NCBI GenBank assembly: GCA_026120185.1
Contig: JANUWF010002017.1
Coordinates: 868,001-932,000 of the forward strand
DNA: 64,000 nt
Source of the DNA: Voacanga thouarsii
Lineage: Eukaryota; Streptophyta; Magnoliopsida; Gentianales; Apocynaceae
Direction of reading: 5' to 3'
The notes under the pieces were generated by a model. The model was not told the DNA's origin and did not search any database. It was given only the letters and a program-made list of their open reading frames with translations. Positions within the stretch are counted from its first letter, which is position 1. Every line of letters begins with the position of its first letter. Shown one piece after another: positions 29,662 to 40,200 of this stretch. The position numbers were made by a program, and so were the translations under genes.

Positions 29662-31534
29662 TAGAGGTCTTTCACAGTAAGGTATTGATCATGGATTATT
29701 TAAACACATAAACAGTTGTTCTTAACCGATTCATGAGAATGGAAATCTCATCATGTTTAGGTTATTATGTTATGAATTCCAAATGGGAGATGGCTTACCT
29801 TTAGCCAGTGAGTAGTCCACTCATTTCATGACATAAGCGTATTTCGAATACGTAGAACAGGACCTGTAGTAGTAGTTTCTAAAAAGTACTATATGGTAGA
29901 AACCTAGACTACTACCGCTACAGCGTGGACTAGTACTTTATGACTTGAGTATGAGTTGGTGGTCTGGCGAAGCTGGAAGCATATACTTTGATTTGCTATA
30001 GTTGAGGTTCTATCGTAGGGCCAATATACTTGCATGTTGGGTATGTGCGACTAGTTAGTTAAGATAGACTTGTACAAGATAGTTTCTACACTAAATCGCC
30101 CCTTATGGTTGTCCGAATGATCTAAATATCCAGGGCCCTGAGAAACATGATTTGGATGTTTGCTTTAGGGTAGCTCTCTTGAAAAGCAGAAACACTCCAG
30201 GACGTCGTGGATCATTGGACTAGAAGCCTAGGGATGGTAGATGTCATTTAGATGGGTATTAGTACACTTCTTCCTCTCTAAATGTACGGCAATGTGAAGA
30301 GGGGTATTTTAGTCATTTCACCTATAGGTCGAGGACTTTGCTAATGCAGCATTGTCCTTGGGGTCAATATTTCCTTATGGTGATATTAGAAAATATTTAA
30401 AATGCAAAATACAGCTATTTATATAGCAGGGGTATTTTGGTCATTTTAGCAGCCAAGGCGATGTGTCTTTTTGGTCCTCGGAATAGCCCTTAAGTCCTAA
30501 CTAATTTTGGGTTGAGGAATTGGTCTCAGTTCAAGACGATTTTATTTTATTTTATTTTATTCGGGATGTCTAATTTATTATTAGACTGGAATAAAATAAA
30601 TAAATAAAAATAGGAGGTGAGAGAAATTAATCATCTGGTTTAATTGGTTAATTAATTATTCAGTGTCTAAGTCCAGTATGAATAATTAGGAAATTAACCT
30701 GGGCTTAAACTAGGGGAAATAATTAATGTTTAATTATTTATTGGGTTATTTATATAAGCCCAAGAAATAAATAATTGAAGATTAATTATTTTGGTTCATT
30801 TGGGCTCATTAATTATTTTTTGGGTTATTTCTATAAGTCCAGGAAATAAATAATTAATGTTTATTATTTTGGGCCTTTTGGGTCCAAGAAAAATAATAAA
30901 TATTATTTCGGCCCAATAGCTTCGACCGTAGGGTTTCTTCCAGATACAGTTCAGATGAGTTTAGGGTTAAGCCAAACTAATTCTCAGAATAACATCCGGG
31001 TGTTTGAAATATGATATCCCGGGGGATATGTTTATCAGATAATGGGAGACCTAGTTTTGGCTAACAATAAACAAGTCTCTGGTAGGAAAAAATAACCCTA
31101 TTTCTCCCTGAGTAATCTATCTCACGCAACTCTCTCTCTCTCACATCTCCTTCATTCTCTTGTTTTCTCCTTAGAGTTTTGCTAATCAATAGCAAGAGAG
31201 AACCAAGGAGATTAGAGACCACTCTTCTTCACTATTATGTTCACCAACAAAAAATTAGGCTGTGAAATATTCCGTGAACTAAAAAGCTAGCGTTATTCAT
31301 TTTCACCGGAGGAGGAAAGCAGCCAGAAGAGGAAGTGTAGTGCACTGGTGATCATGGACGTGCAAGGAAGAAGCTATTCTTGAGCTTCAATTGATTCAAC
31401 CATGTTCTTCAAGTTTTTAAGGCTCCAAGAGGTTTGTTTTCATCCCACCATGCTGTGTCAATACTTTGTTTAATGTTCATGCTCTTCCATTTTTGTCCAC
31501 TGAAGCATGCTCTGTAAATATGTTAATTCATTCA
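29662..31534 (+). repeat. C1 5' LTR, 5'-truncated
   Basis: From GTCTTTCACAGTAAGG it follows the solo LTR (reverse complement of 7016 leftwards). The usual TGTTGGAATATATGCC start is missing. It ends TTAATTCATTCA, directly before the primer site. It includes a (TTTTA)n run near 30540 and alternating ATTAATTATT-rich repeats to 30900. Confidence 0.88.
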
Positions 31535-31536
31535 AG

Positions 31537-31548
31537 TGGTATCAGAGC
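31537..31548 (+). other. C1 primer binding site (initiator tRNA-Met type)
   Basis: TGGTATCAGAGC, the standard copia primer site, two bases after the LTR end. Confidence 0.93.
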
Positions 31549-33330
31549 ATGAATTTGATTGACTTAGAGAGAATGTTAGTTAATAAAAATGGAGAAGAAC
31601 ATTGTTTGGAGCTTAAATATGTGATCCTTCACTGTTTATGGTATAGGACGTGTTCTCTGTACTTTTCATAGAGCATTCTGTGAAATTTTAATTTTTAGTT
31701 TGGATCATGTAAACCCAATTTAAATGGGTATAGGCGGTTGTTGTTTTGGTTTGGATGAGTTTTTGTAATGAAAAAATGTCCAAAGAAGCCAAATGAAGCA
31801 ATTTGACAGAGAAAACGCAGAAGAATTCACGCAGAAACTCATTCTGGAGAAGAAGACACTATTCCTAAGCCGCCGTCCAAGCCGAGCCTCCGCGCCGAGC
31901 CGTCACTGTGCATGTGAGAGGAGCCGAGATGATTGAGCCGCGTAAGCCGAGCCATTTGCTGTGAATTCAAGTCGACTTTCTTTTGAAATTTGCAATTGAA
32001 TTGAAATTGTGGCGCGCGGGTCGGGCGGCAGAATCCAAGCGGACACGCGGGTCGCGTGCTGAGAAGAAACGGGCACGGGCACTCGGCGCGGGCGGGTCAC
32101 GGTTCGCGGGTTGAAGCCAAGGCGATCCGGTGCGGCGCGGTGGACCGCCGGCCAAATGGGCCCAGATCCGGTGCGGCCGGTTCAGTGGACCGCCAGTCAA
32201 TCTTTTTTTATTATTTATTTTTTTTCCAAATTTTAATTTGGGTCGCATACCATGCGAAGTTAATATTTTTGCAATATTTTATATTCTTGGAATATATTTG
32301 CATGAAAAATATTAGTAAAGGATTTTAGGATTAAACAAGACCATTAATTAATTAATTTGTTTAATTCTATTATTTAGGCACTTAGGTTTAAAAATAGAAA
32401 AGTATGAAAACGTTTACTATTTTCTAGCATGCTATTTTTTTTGTGTACCTAAGTGCGCTTTTTCTCAAAGACCAAAGTCTTTGGGAACTTTTTTGACAAG
32501 AAAAACATTTTTCTTCAAAAAATTAAATGGTTATTTTAATTTGTACAAAAATTAATCCTTGGATATTTTCTCAAAGGATTTAATCCTTGACCTAGAAAAT
32601 ATATTGGATTTAGATATTTTTGTAAATTAAAATGGAGAACCATTTTGTTTTATTTTGCACTAGGAAAAATTATTTTGTCAAATAAAATTGAGACCAAAGT
32701 CTCGAGAAAAGTTTTAATTGGGAAATTTTTGAAAGCATTAAGTTTTAACTTAAATACAATTAGTCTATGAAAAAATCTCTCATAGGATATAATTCTTGAC
32801 ATAGAGATTTTGATGGACTTGGATATTTTATTTTTTAAGTTAAATGAAAACTTAATGGAATTTTCAAAAGGATATTTTTCCAGAAAACTTTATTTTAAAA
32901 GACTAAGTGGGGGAGGGGTTCCAACGGCCCCACAGCTTCCATCACGATCCTTATTAGAGATCGTGGGTCCCCTCGCATTACCCTGGGAGTGAACCCGTAT
33001 AGGATGGGGATACCACAAGGATCTAGATCTAATGGAAGTATGCAATTGATAACCTGGGACACGTACTATAATCGGCCAGCCCACGTTGGAGATTATATTG
33101 CGAGGAATGTCCATAAGTAATGAGAGGAAACGGCCATCCCACGATGGAGTTATTCTCTAGATCATTACCTGGAAGGGAAATTAATTTGTGGTGGTTATTA
33201 CACTTAGCTTAGGAAACTGTTAATCTTTCAAAGAAGCTATGTCAGTTTTTCCTAAGAGCTAAATTAATTTCTGTGCACAAATTTATTTTCACAAACTAAA
33301 TCATTTCTTTTATTATTTGATTTTCCGGAA
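31549..33330 (+). mobile_element. C1 leader, with a GC-rich island
   Basis: Non-coding leader between primer site and gag. 31860-32200 is sharply GC-rich and contains a direct repeat, GATCCGGTGCGG...TGGACCGCC (32124 and 32165). 32930-33150 holds a hairpin (CACGATC/GATCGTG near 32943) and two copies of CGGCCAnCCCACGnTGGAG (33074, 33131). Frames read through the island on both strands look like composition artefacts. Confidence 0.7.
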
Positions 33331-34110
33331 ATGGTGGGAGGTTCTTTTAGTCCTTTGGCCGTTATTTTCCATGAGAATAAGTTAACGGGACCAAAACTAT
33401 GTGCACTGGAAGAGGAAGCTGGACATAATACTCACAGTTATAGAGTATGTCCTTTACGAGACTTGCCCTGACATTGGGGAAAGTTCCACCAACGAAGAGC
33501 GAGAGGCTAAGAAGGCATGGAAGAAGGCTAATGAAATGGCACGTTGCTATATACTAGCCTCCATGTCTAATGTGCTCCAGTCTAAACACGAGCACATGGC
33601 TTCTGCATATGACATTAGTTATTCATTGGCCATTATGTTCGCGGATAAGAGCCGGCTCGCAAGGCAGGAGGTTCTTTGAACTATAATAAACTCTAAGATG
33701 GCTGAGGGAGCATCAGTCATGGAGCATATGCTCAAGATGATTGCTGCTTTCGAGGAGGCAGAAATCTTAGAGGCTATCATTGACCTCGAGAACCGGGTTC
33801 CTTTAATCAGTTCAAACTTAATTATAATATGAGTTTGATTGAGTTGATGAAGGAACTTCAGATGGTAGAGAAGGTCATGAAACCACATTCAACGGCCATG
33901 ATTGCTAAGGATTCTTCCTCAAGAACTGGGTCTAAGCCCAAAAAGTTCAAAAGGAAGAAGGAATACGCAGTAGCCCAGCCCAAGACCCAACCCAAAGACA
34001 AACCTAAGGGCAAGTGCTTCAGATGTGGGAAGAAGGGACACTAGAAAAAAGAGTGTCTGAATCTTCAAGCCAAGAAAAACCCCATATGTAATGTTCTTTA
34101 TCTAGAGTCT
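33331..34110 (+). pseudogene. C1 gag
   Basis: Starts MVGGSFSPLAVIFHENKLTG. A one-base shift near 33390 follows, then WKRKLDII, EYVLYETCPD and LASMSNVLQSKHEHM, typical of copia gag (UBN2-like). A stop lies at 33677 and another shift near 33830. The basic region and zinc knuckle CFRCGKKGH-stop-KKEC (34015-34056) follow, with a TAG replacing the residue after His. It would have packaged the RNA. ATG 33331 is chosen because the gag start motif follows directly. Confidence 0.88.
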
Positions 34111-35524
34111 ATATCAATGGTTAGATCAACTTCCACTTGGATTGTTGATTCATGAGCCACTGATCATATCTGTAGAAAGATAAGTTGACTCAAGAAGGGC
34201 GAACATGGATTATGCGTGGGATTTGGAGCACAAGTTTGGGCCCTTGCAGTGGGAGAGCTGGAACTTGTTTTTTATTGTAATAAGAAAGTGGTTTTAATAG
34301 ATATTTTATTTGTACCTAGTTTTCATCAGAATTTGATTTTAGTTACAAAACTTATAAATCAAGGATATTCTGTATTTTTCCATTCTGGTATTTCTATCAG
34401 TAGAAATGGAGAAATATTATGTACTGGGCACATGTATAAAAATCTATCCTATTTAAACCCTATTAATCATCAATCAAATAGCGCTCAATCTGAACCTTTA
34501 ACTAAGAAGAGAAAGACAAATATCAATTACTCAAATCTTTGGCATCTAAGGTTGGGTCACATCAACTTAACCAGGATTCAAAGGCTAATCCATGATGGGC
34601 CTTTGGGCTCATTGAGCTTGGAAAATTAGCCTCAGTATGAATCTTGCCTAATGGGAAAGATGACCAAAAGGTCTTTTGTCCCTAAGGCGGAAAGGGCCGA
34701 GGAGGTGCTGAGTCTTGTTCACATTGATGTGTGTGATCCATTGTCTACACCAGTTAGAGAAGGTTTTTGAGTACTTCACCACTTTCACAGATGATGGTAC
34801 AAGGTTTGGTTATGTTTACCTAATGAGATGCAAGTCTGACTCTTTTGACAAGTTCAAAGAGTTTAAGGCTGAAGTGGAGCGTCGGACAGGTAAATTAATC
34901 AAGACCTTACGATCGGATCGTGGTGGAGAGTACCTCCTAGGTGAATTCAAGGACTACATGGTACATCATGGGATAATATCCCAGCTTTCTGCGCTGGGGA
35001 CACCCCAGCAGAACGGAGTAGCTGAGAGAAGGAATAGGACATTGATAGAAATGGTCCGAAGTATGATGTCTCATGCTACTCTTGTAGTGTCCTTTTGGGG
35101 ATATGCCCTGGAGATAACAACATATATTCTGAACTTGGTACCTTCTAAGTCAGTGCCTATGACTCCCTATGAGATGTGGACTGCGCGTAAGCCAAGTTTG
35201 AATTATCTCAAGATTTGGGGTTGTCCAACTTATGTACTGGTCAAGGGAGACAAGTTAGAAATAGGATCAAAATTATGCTATTTTGTTGGGTATCCAAAAG
35301 GAACAAAGGGTGGTTACTTTTATCATCCTAAAGAGCAGAAAGTACTGGTTAGTACCAATGCTAGATACTTAGAGGATGATCAAAGTACTTCCACTAAAGG
35401 TTCAACAAGATTGAAACTTGAGGAGAAGTTATCTACGGAATCTACTTCTTCTGGCCCAATTATGGAACAAGAAGAGGCACAGCCTCCAGAGCTTGTACAA
35501 ATTGTGGACTGGAGAAGCCTTTGA
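34111..35524 (+). pseudogene. C1 protease and integrase
   Basis: The protease site reads WIVDS-stop-ATDH, where TGA replaces the glycine of DSGA. A long frame (34216-34629) carries the pre-integrase zinc region NLWHLRLGHIN. A stop follows, then ESCLMGKMTKRSF, in which the first cysteine of the usual pair reads Tyr. The core shows HIDVCDP (first Asp), IKTLRSDRGGEYL (second Asp) and TPQQNGVAERRNRT (Glu). NYLKIWGCPTYV and LCYFVGYPKGTKGGYFY, the copia C-terminal signature, complete it. Stops and a shift near 34765 disable it. Confidence 0.9.
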
Positions 35525-36540
35525 GCTAGTCTCCGACCATCAGGAACAAGACCCCACTAGATACGAGGAGGCTATTGTTGATGCTGATGCAAATCTATGG
35601 CATGAAGCAATGAAAGCCAAGATTGAGTTTATGTACTTCAATTAGATTTGGGATCTTATAGCTTCACCTGAAGGGATAAAACCCATTGGGTGTAAGTAGG
35701 TGTACAAGAGAAAGAGGGGAGTGGACGGGAAGGTGGAAACCTTCAAAGCTAGGCTTGTGGCGAAAGGGTATACTCAGAAAGAAAAGATCGATTATGAGGA
35801 AACCTTTTCCCCGGTAGCCATGCTTAAATCCATCCGCATCCTCCTTGCCATCGCATGTCACTATGACTACAAGATATGGCAAATAGATATCAAGACGGCA
35901 TTCTTAAATGGCCCTCTTAGTGAAGACATCTATATGTCCCAATAGGAAGGCTTCATTGTTGAAGGCTAGGAACATATGGTTTGCAAGTTTAAGAAGTCCA
36001 TTTGTGGACTTAAGCAGGCATCGATAGCATCGAACATTTGTTTTGATGAGACTATAAAGTCTTATGATTTTATTCAAAATGAAGATGAACCATGTGTGTA
36101 CAGGAAACTTGAAGGCATTAATGTGGTTTTTCTTGTCCTGTATGTGGATGACATTCTACACATTGAAAATGATGTAGGGACATTGTCGTCTACAAAGGTT
36201 TAGCTATCTAGTCATTTCAGTATGAAGGACTCGGGAGAAGCCAGCTACATTCTCGGGATTAGACTTCTTAGAAATAGAAAGCAGAGAATGTTAGGATTAT
36301 CCCAAGTCACATACATTGACAAGGTGCTGGCCAAGTACAGCATGGACTCATGCAAGGGAACTCTAATGCCTTGCAAACATGGGTTGTCTCTTTCTTCAAG
36401 GGACTGTCCTAAGTCTCAAAAAGAAAAGGACAGAATGAGTAGGATTCCTTACGCTTCGGCTGTGGGAAGTCTCATGTATGCCATGTTGTGTGCTAGGCCA
36501 GATATCTGCTTTGCCGTAGGCTTGGTTAGCAGATATTAGT
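35525..36540 (+). pseudogene. C1 reverse transcriptase
   Basis: Copia RT order: YKRKRGVDGKVETFKARLVA, KGYTQKEKIDYEETFSPVA, WQIDIKTAFLNGPLSEDIYM, then stops at 35943 and 35967. KSICGLKQAS and the catalytic VLYVDDILHI follow, with a stop at 36201. SMKDSGEASYILGIRLL, GLSQVTYIDKVLAKY and PYASAVGSLMYAMLCARPDI end the domain. Between GLKQAS and FDETIKSY the usual RxWN reads IASN. It ends in TAG at 36537. It would make cDNA from the element RNA. Confidence 0.92.
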
Positions 36541-36742
36541 CAAACCTGGAGGAGGTTCTTTGGCATGTGAAGCATATTTTTAAGTATCTCAAAGAAACCT
36601 TGGAACCACAAGAAGGGGAAGCATATAGTGAGGTAGTACTACCTGGACCGGGATTTCCAGAGACAGGAAGTCGTGGTGGAACAGATTGCCTCCAAGAACA
36701 ATCTAGCATATCCATTCACCAAACCTTTGGCTGAGAATGTCT
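36541..36742 (+). pseudogene. C1 RNase H remnant fused to 3' LTR
   Basis: HVKHIFKYLKET (end of RT/RNase H linker) is followed within about 90 bases by IASKNNLAYPFTKPLAENVF, the very C-terminus of copia pol. The RNase H catalytic core between them is gone. The reading then runs into LTR sequence GTGAACTAAAAAGCTAGCG at about 36749. Confidence 0.8.
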
Positions 36743-37005
36743 TCGTGAACTAAAAAGCTAGCGTTATTCATTTTCACCGGAGGAGGAAAGCAGCTAGAAG
36801 AGGAAGTGCAGTGCACTGGTGATCATGGACGTGGAAGGAAAAAGCTATTCTTGAGCTTCAATTGATTCAACCATGTTCTTCAAGTTTTTAAGGCTCCAAG
36901 AGGTATGTTTTCATCCCACCATGCTGTGCCAATACATTGTTTAATGTTCATGTTCTTCCATTTTCTTCCACTGAAGCATGGTCTGTAAATATGTCAATTC
37001 CATCA
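36743..37005 (+). repeat. C1 3' LTR, last 263 bases
   Basis: It matches 31270-31534 of the 5' LTR, for example AGCGTTATTCATTTTCACCG, and ends AATTCCATCA before the CCTCC duplication. No polypurine tract or LTR start is present, so about 1.8 kb was lost with the end of pol. Confidence 0.88.
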
Positions 37006-37010
37006 CCTCC

Positions 37011-37894
37011 AGCTAGGACAGCCAAACATAGGAATGAAATCTTCGCCTTCCAACAATTAGATTCTGAGCCCTTATACGAAAGTTAGAAAAGATTTAAGGA
37101 GATGTTAAGAAAATGCCCACACCACAGATTCGAGCTGGGGATGCAAATGCTGATCTTCTTGAATGGCCTCACATTCGCAACACGCCAAGTGGTGGACTCT
37201 TCTATAGGAGGTTCCATAAATCATAAGACCCCGGAACAGATATTTGAGCTTATTGAAAATTTGGCTTCTAATAACTATTCTTGGGAGAAGTGCAAGGTTA
37301 AGAACTCATGTGCAAGGAGTGCACAAAGTGGATGCTATAGCAGCATTAGAGGCTAAGGTAGATGCCTTAACTCAAAAGATGGAACAGTCGGTGATGTCTC
37401 AAGGCCAAGTTTTAAACATCAATTGCAATTTCTGTGGAGAAGGACACCCCAATCATGAATGCCAAAAGATGGGGTCAATCCAAGAAACTTCAGAGCAAGC
37501 GGCCTTCGTATGTAATGTTCGGCCAGGTAACAATCCATATAGCTCTACCTATAATCCTGGCTGGACAAATCACCCTAATTTCTCTTGAGGCAATGGGAAT
37601 CAAGCTAGGCAAATTTCTTTCAATTTTGGCGGTAACTAAAGGAACCAAAACCCCATGAACAACACAACAACACCTTCAAAACCACCATTGGAAGAGTTGA
37701 TTGGCCAATTAGTAAGTACCACGGAGACTAAGTTCCAAGGGGTCAATGTGACAACGAGGAACCTAGAGGCTTCCGTGCACAATCTGGAGAACAAAATTGG
37801 TGAACTAGCTAAACTCTTGGGGGATCATCAAGCAGGGACACTACCAGGGAATACTGAGAAAAATCCACAGGATCACAGCCGTGGAAAATCTTGA
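37011..37894 (+). pseudogene. E2 gag, C-terminal part with zinc knuckle
   Basis: Continues gag after copia: ARTAKHRNEIFAFQQLDSE, then a stop (TAG at 37084), RFKEMLRKCPHHRFELGMQM, GGSINHKTPEQIFELIENLA. A frameshift near 37270 moves to DAIAALEAKVDALTQKME. The zinc knuckle CNFCGEGHPNHEC (CX2CX4HX4C) lies at about 37425-37463, then NPYSSTYNPGWTNHPNFS and a stop (37586). NLENKIGELAKLLGDHQAGT ends the tail, stopping at 37892. Where protease should follow, non-coding sequence starts. Confidence 0.9.
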
Positions 37895-38983
37895 AGCAGT
37901 TTTTTCTCTTTTCTTTACTTTCCGTTTTTGGTTATGATGATCATTTTCTATTTATGTTATTTCGATTGATTATTCTTATTCTAGTGCATTATTCAGCATT
38001 CGTGTGTTTTGTTGCATTCAAATATAAAAAAAAAAAAGGGAAACCGGACAGAACCAAGCCGGCTCCGGCTCCGGCTCCAAGAGTTCAAACCAACGCCGGC
38101 TCCTGTCGGGTAAAGCATAATTTAAGGGCCATTTTGGCCACTTTTCTTCTAAATCTCCATTCTCCCTCTCAAATTCTCTTAAGCCCGCACAGGCTTCACA
38201 TCCCTTATCTCCCAAAATTTGATTTCTGAACTCCTAAACACCTCCACAACATCTATTGACTTCTTTTTTGTTGATCCTACGGATCAAACACGTCAAAAGC
38301 TTCAATTTTTCATAACAAAATCACATTCAATCCACAAGCAAGGAGCTTAGATTTCTACAAGAAGCTTGCATTTTTTGTTTGCCCATGCATACAAGAGCAT
38401 AAATGTATGATTTTTATTCCATTCCTACGGTTCAAAATGTTGTATATACCTTTGCCTAATTTGAAGAATACTGTTGGCCGAGAATAGAAAGTATGCATGC
38501 TATGCTTGACTTATGCATTCCTCCTTGAGCTTCATGAATTAGATTAAATTGGGAGTTATTGAGCCTTCACTACTTGATTCATGCTTATTATCATTTGAGA
38601 CTTCATATAGCTAAGACTAGAATTGTGGCTATTGGTGATACTTGAATATATGGAACGTGCATTGTTAATCACATAATACCATGATACTACCTTCATTCAC
38701 ATGATCATGTTTACTAGCATGCCTTGAGGATATCAGCATAAGTTATGCTTTACAGTGAACTTTACATACATTGTGCAGGTTATGTTGAATTGATCAAAGG
38801 TGATTGATTGAATTGGTTGTTGGAATTGATATATATATTGAAGGAGTTTGGGTTTTGTAGACTGTGAGCTTGGTTGAGGGTTGTATGTGATTTGAGGAAT
38901 ATCTGTGCAAGGGTAGCTATACTATACTCAGTCTTTGAGCTTGCTTGTTCTCTCTTCTTATTACATCTATTCCCTACTTGACC
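37895..38983 (+). mobile_element. E2 spacer upstream of third ORF
   Basis: 1.1 kb without a protein I recognise; it stands where pol should be. It includes a mini-tandem CCGGCTCCGGCTCCGGCTCC (about 38058-38080) and CT-rich stretches (38150-38180), compatible with a leader for the downstream ORF. The 112-codon frame at 37891-38229 is not convincing. Confidence 0.6.
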
Positions 38984-40200
38984 ATGTCTAGAACAAGGAG
39001 TCAGTCGTCTAAAAGGGCGAAAACTTCCTCATCCTTAGTCCCATTATCCGTTGATCCCTTGTCTCTTCGACCTACTGAGTTTATTGATGCCTTTTGTGAG
39101 GAATGGTACAGTAAGAGAGCATCTAATAAGATATTGTCGAGCGTACTTTCTCACCCACCTTAGACCGTACACTCAAATTGGGTATGATATTTATAAGGCT
39201 AGGATGGGGGTCGATAGTACAATTGAAGAGGAAGTATCGTCCCTTGCTTATTAAAGAATTCTATGCTAATATGTTTGATAAGGGCAATAAACATTTATCC
39301 CATATTGAAACAAGAGTGAAAGGGGTCCCTATTGTCGTCACGCAAAACTAATTAGCTAACCTCCTCCAGGTTTTCGACGATGATACTTAGCAAGGGATTG
39401 ATGTAAATAATCAAAAGATTCTTTCGGACCCGAATTAGGATGTTAGAGGGACAAGAGCGACCCTAGCCTTATATAAGCATAATGCCTTCCAAGCTAATAG
39501 CTTCTATTCCAACAATGATTTGGCAGCCAACTTTCACACTCTCGTTTACATGTTTGGGTTTACTGTTGTCCCTCGTGCTAGTGGTTTCAATAAGACTAGG
39601 CTTATTGACACTTATATTTTGCATCTAATGATGAACACATTACCTATCCCTCTTGCCCCTTTGATTATCCTAACTATTAGGGAGGTTGTTCATCACTGTC
39701 TTTCCACCAAAGCCTTTGTTTTTCCCTTGGTTATAATGAAGATTTTGAAAGACTTTGAGGTGAGTCTTAAGGGAGAACTCATGGAGACTACCACGGAGCA
39801 TGATACGGTCACTGAGCAAACTCTTATAAGTTGCGGATACAAATACAGCCAGGAGTTGAAGAAGTGGCTCACTCCGTTCGAGGTCCGATATCCCGATCAG
39901 GTAAGGCTACCTACAGTAGAGAAGGAGCAGCCACCACAACCAACATGTGCACGGGCCAGCAGCTCTTAGTCTCACCCTCGGACTGATTTTGAGATAATCG
40001 TGCTGGGACGCCTCGACCAGCAAATGGAGGTGCTCCTATGCTTGTAAGGTACTATGGAGGACATGGCAAGATGGCAAGCTACTATGGAGTAGCAGTTGGC
40101 TGAGTTGAGGCAGCATTCTTCTGGGCCACATAGTGGTACGGGCACCCCTACCCCAACAGATGATGATAAGGACGATGATGATGATGGAGAGAACCGATGA
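38984..40200 (+). pseudogene. E2 third ORF (Athila ORF / plant transposon protein domain)
   Basis: ATG 38984 starts MSRTRSQSSKRAKTSSS; a stop comes at 39161. After a frame change near 39165 come KEFYANMFDKGNKHL, IETRVKGVPIVV, RGTRATLALYKHNAFQANSF and AANFHTLVYMFGFTVVPRAS. LIDTYILHLMMNTLPIPLAP, SLKGELMETT and GYKYSQELKKW end the fold. The tail is Q/P-rich, then acidic (TDDDKDDDDDGENR). This matches the protein family found downstream of pol in Athila-type elements, sometimes called env-like or plant transposon protein. Its role is unknown; I see no clear signal peptide. At least seven stops or shifts break it. Confidence 0.75.

Larger units (their letters stand above)
29662..37005 (+). mobile_element. 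C1: Ty1/copia element in E2 gag, TSD CCTCC, deleted
   Basis: The insert lies between CCTCC at 29657-29661 and 37006-37010; gag homology continues on both sides. The 5' LTR lacks about its first 165 bases (compare the solo LTR at 5287-7182). The primer site is at 31537-31548, and the leader is 1.8 kb. Gag, protease, integrase and RT follow in copia order (integrase before RT). RNase H is mostly deleted and joined directly to the last 263 bases of the 3' LTR. Many stops and shifts show it is dead. Confidence 0.92.

Noticed and set aside
31903..32328. Four overlapping frames on both strands in the C1 leader
   Set aside because: They are open because the stretch is very GC-rich. All lie between the primer site and gag, and none shows a known domain.
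37891..38229. 112-codon hydrophobic frame after E2 gag as an extra gene
   Set aside because: It opens by read-through from the gag end into the spacer and contains a CCGGCT repeat. No signal peptide followed by a plausible mature protein is visible.
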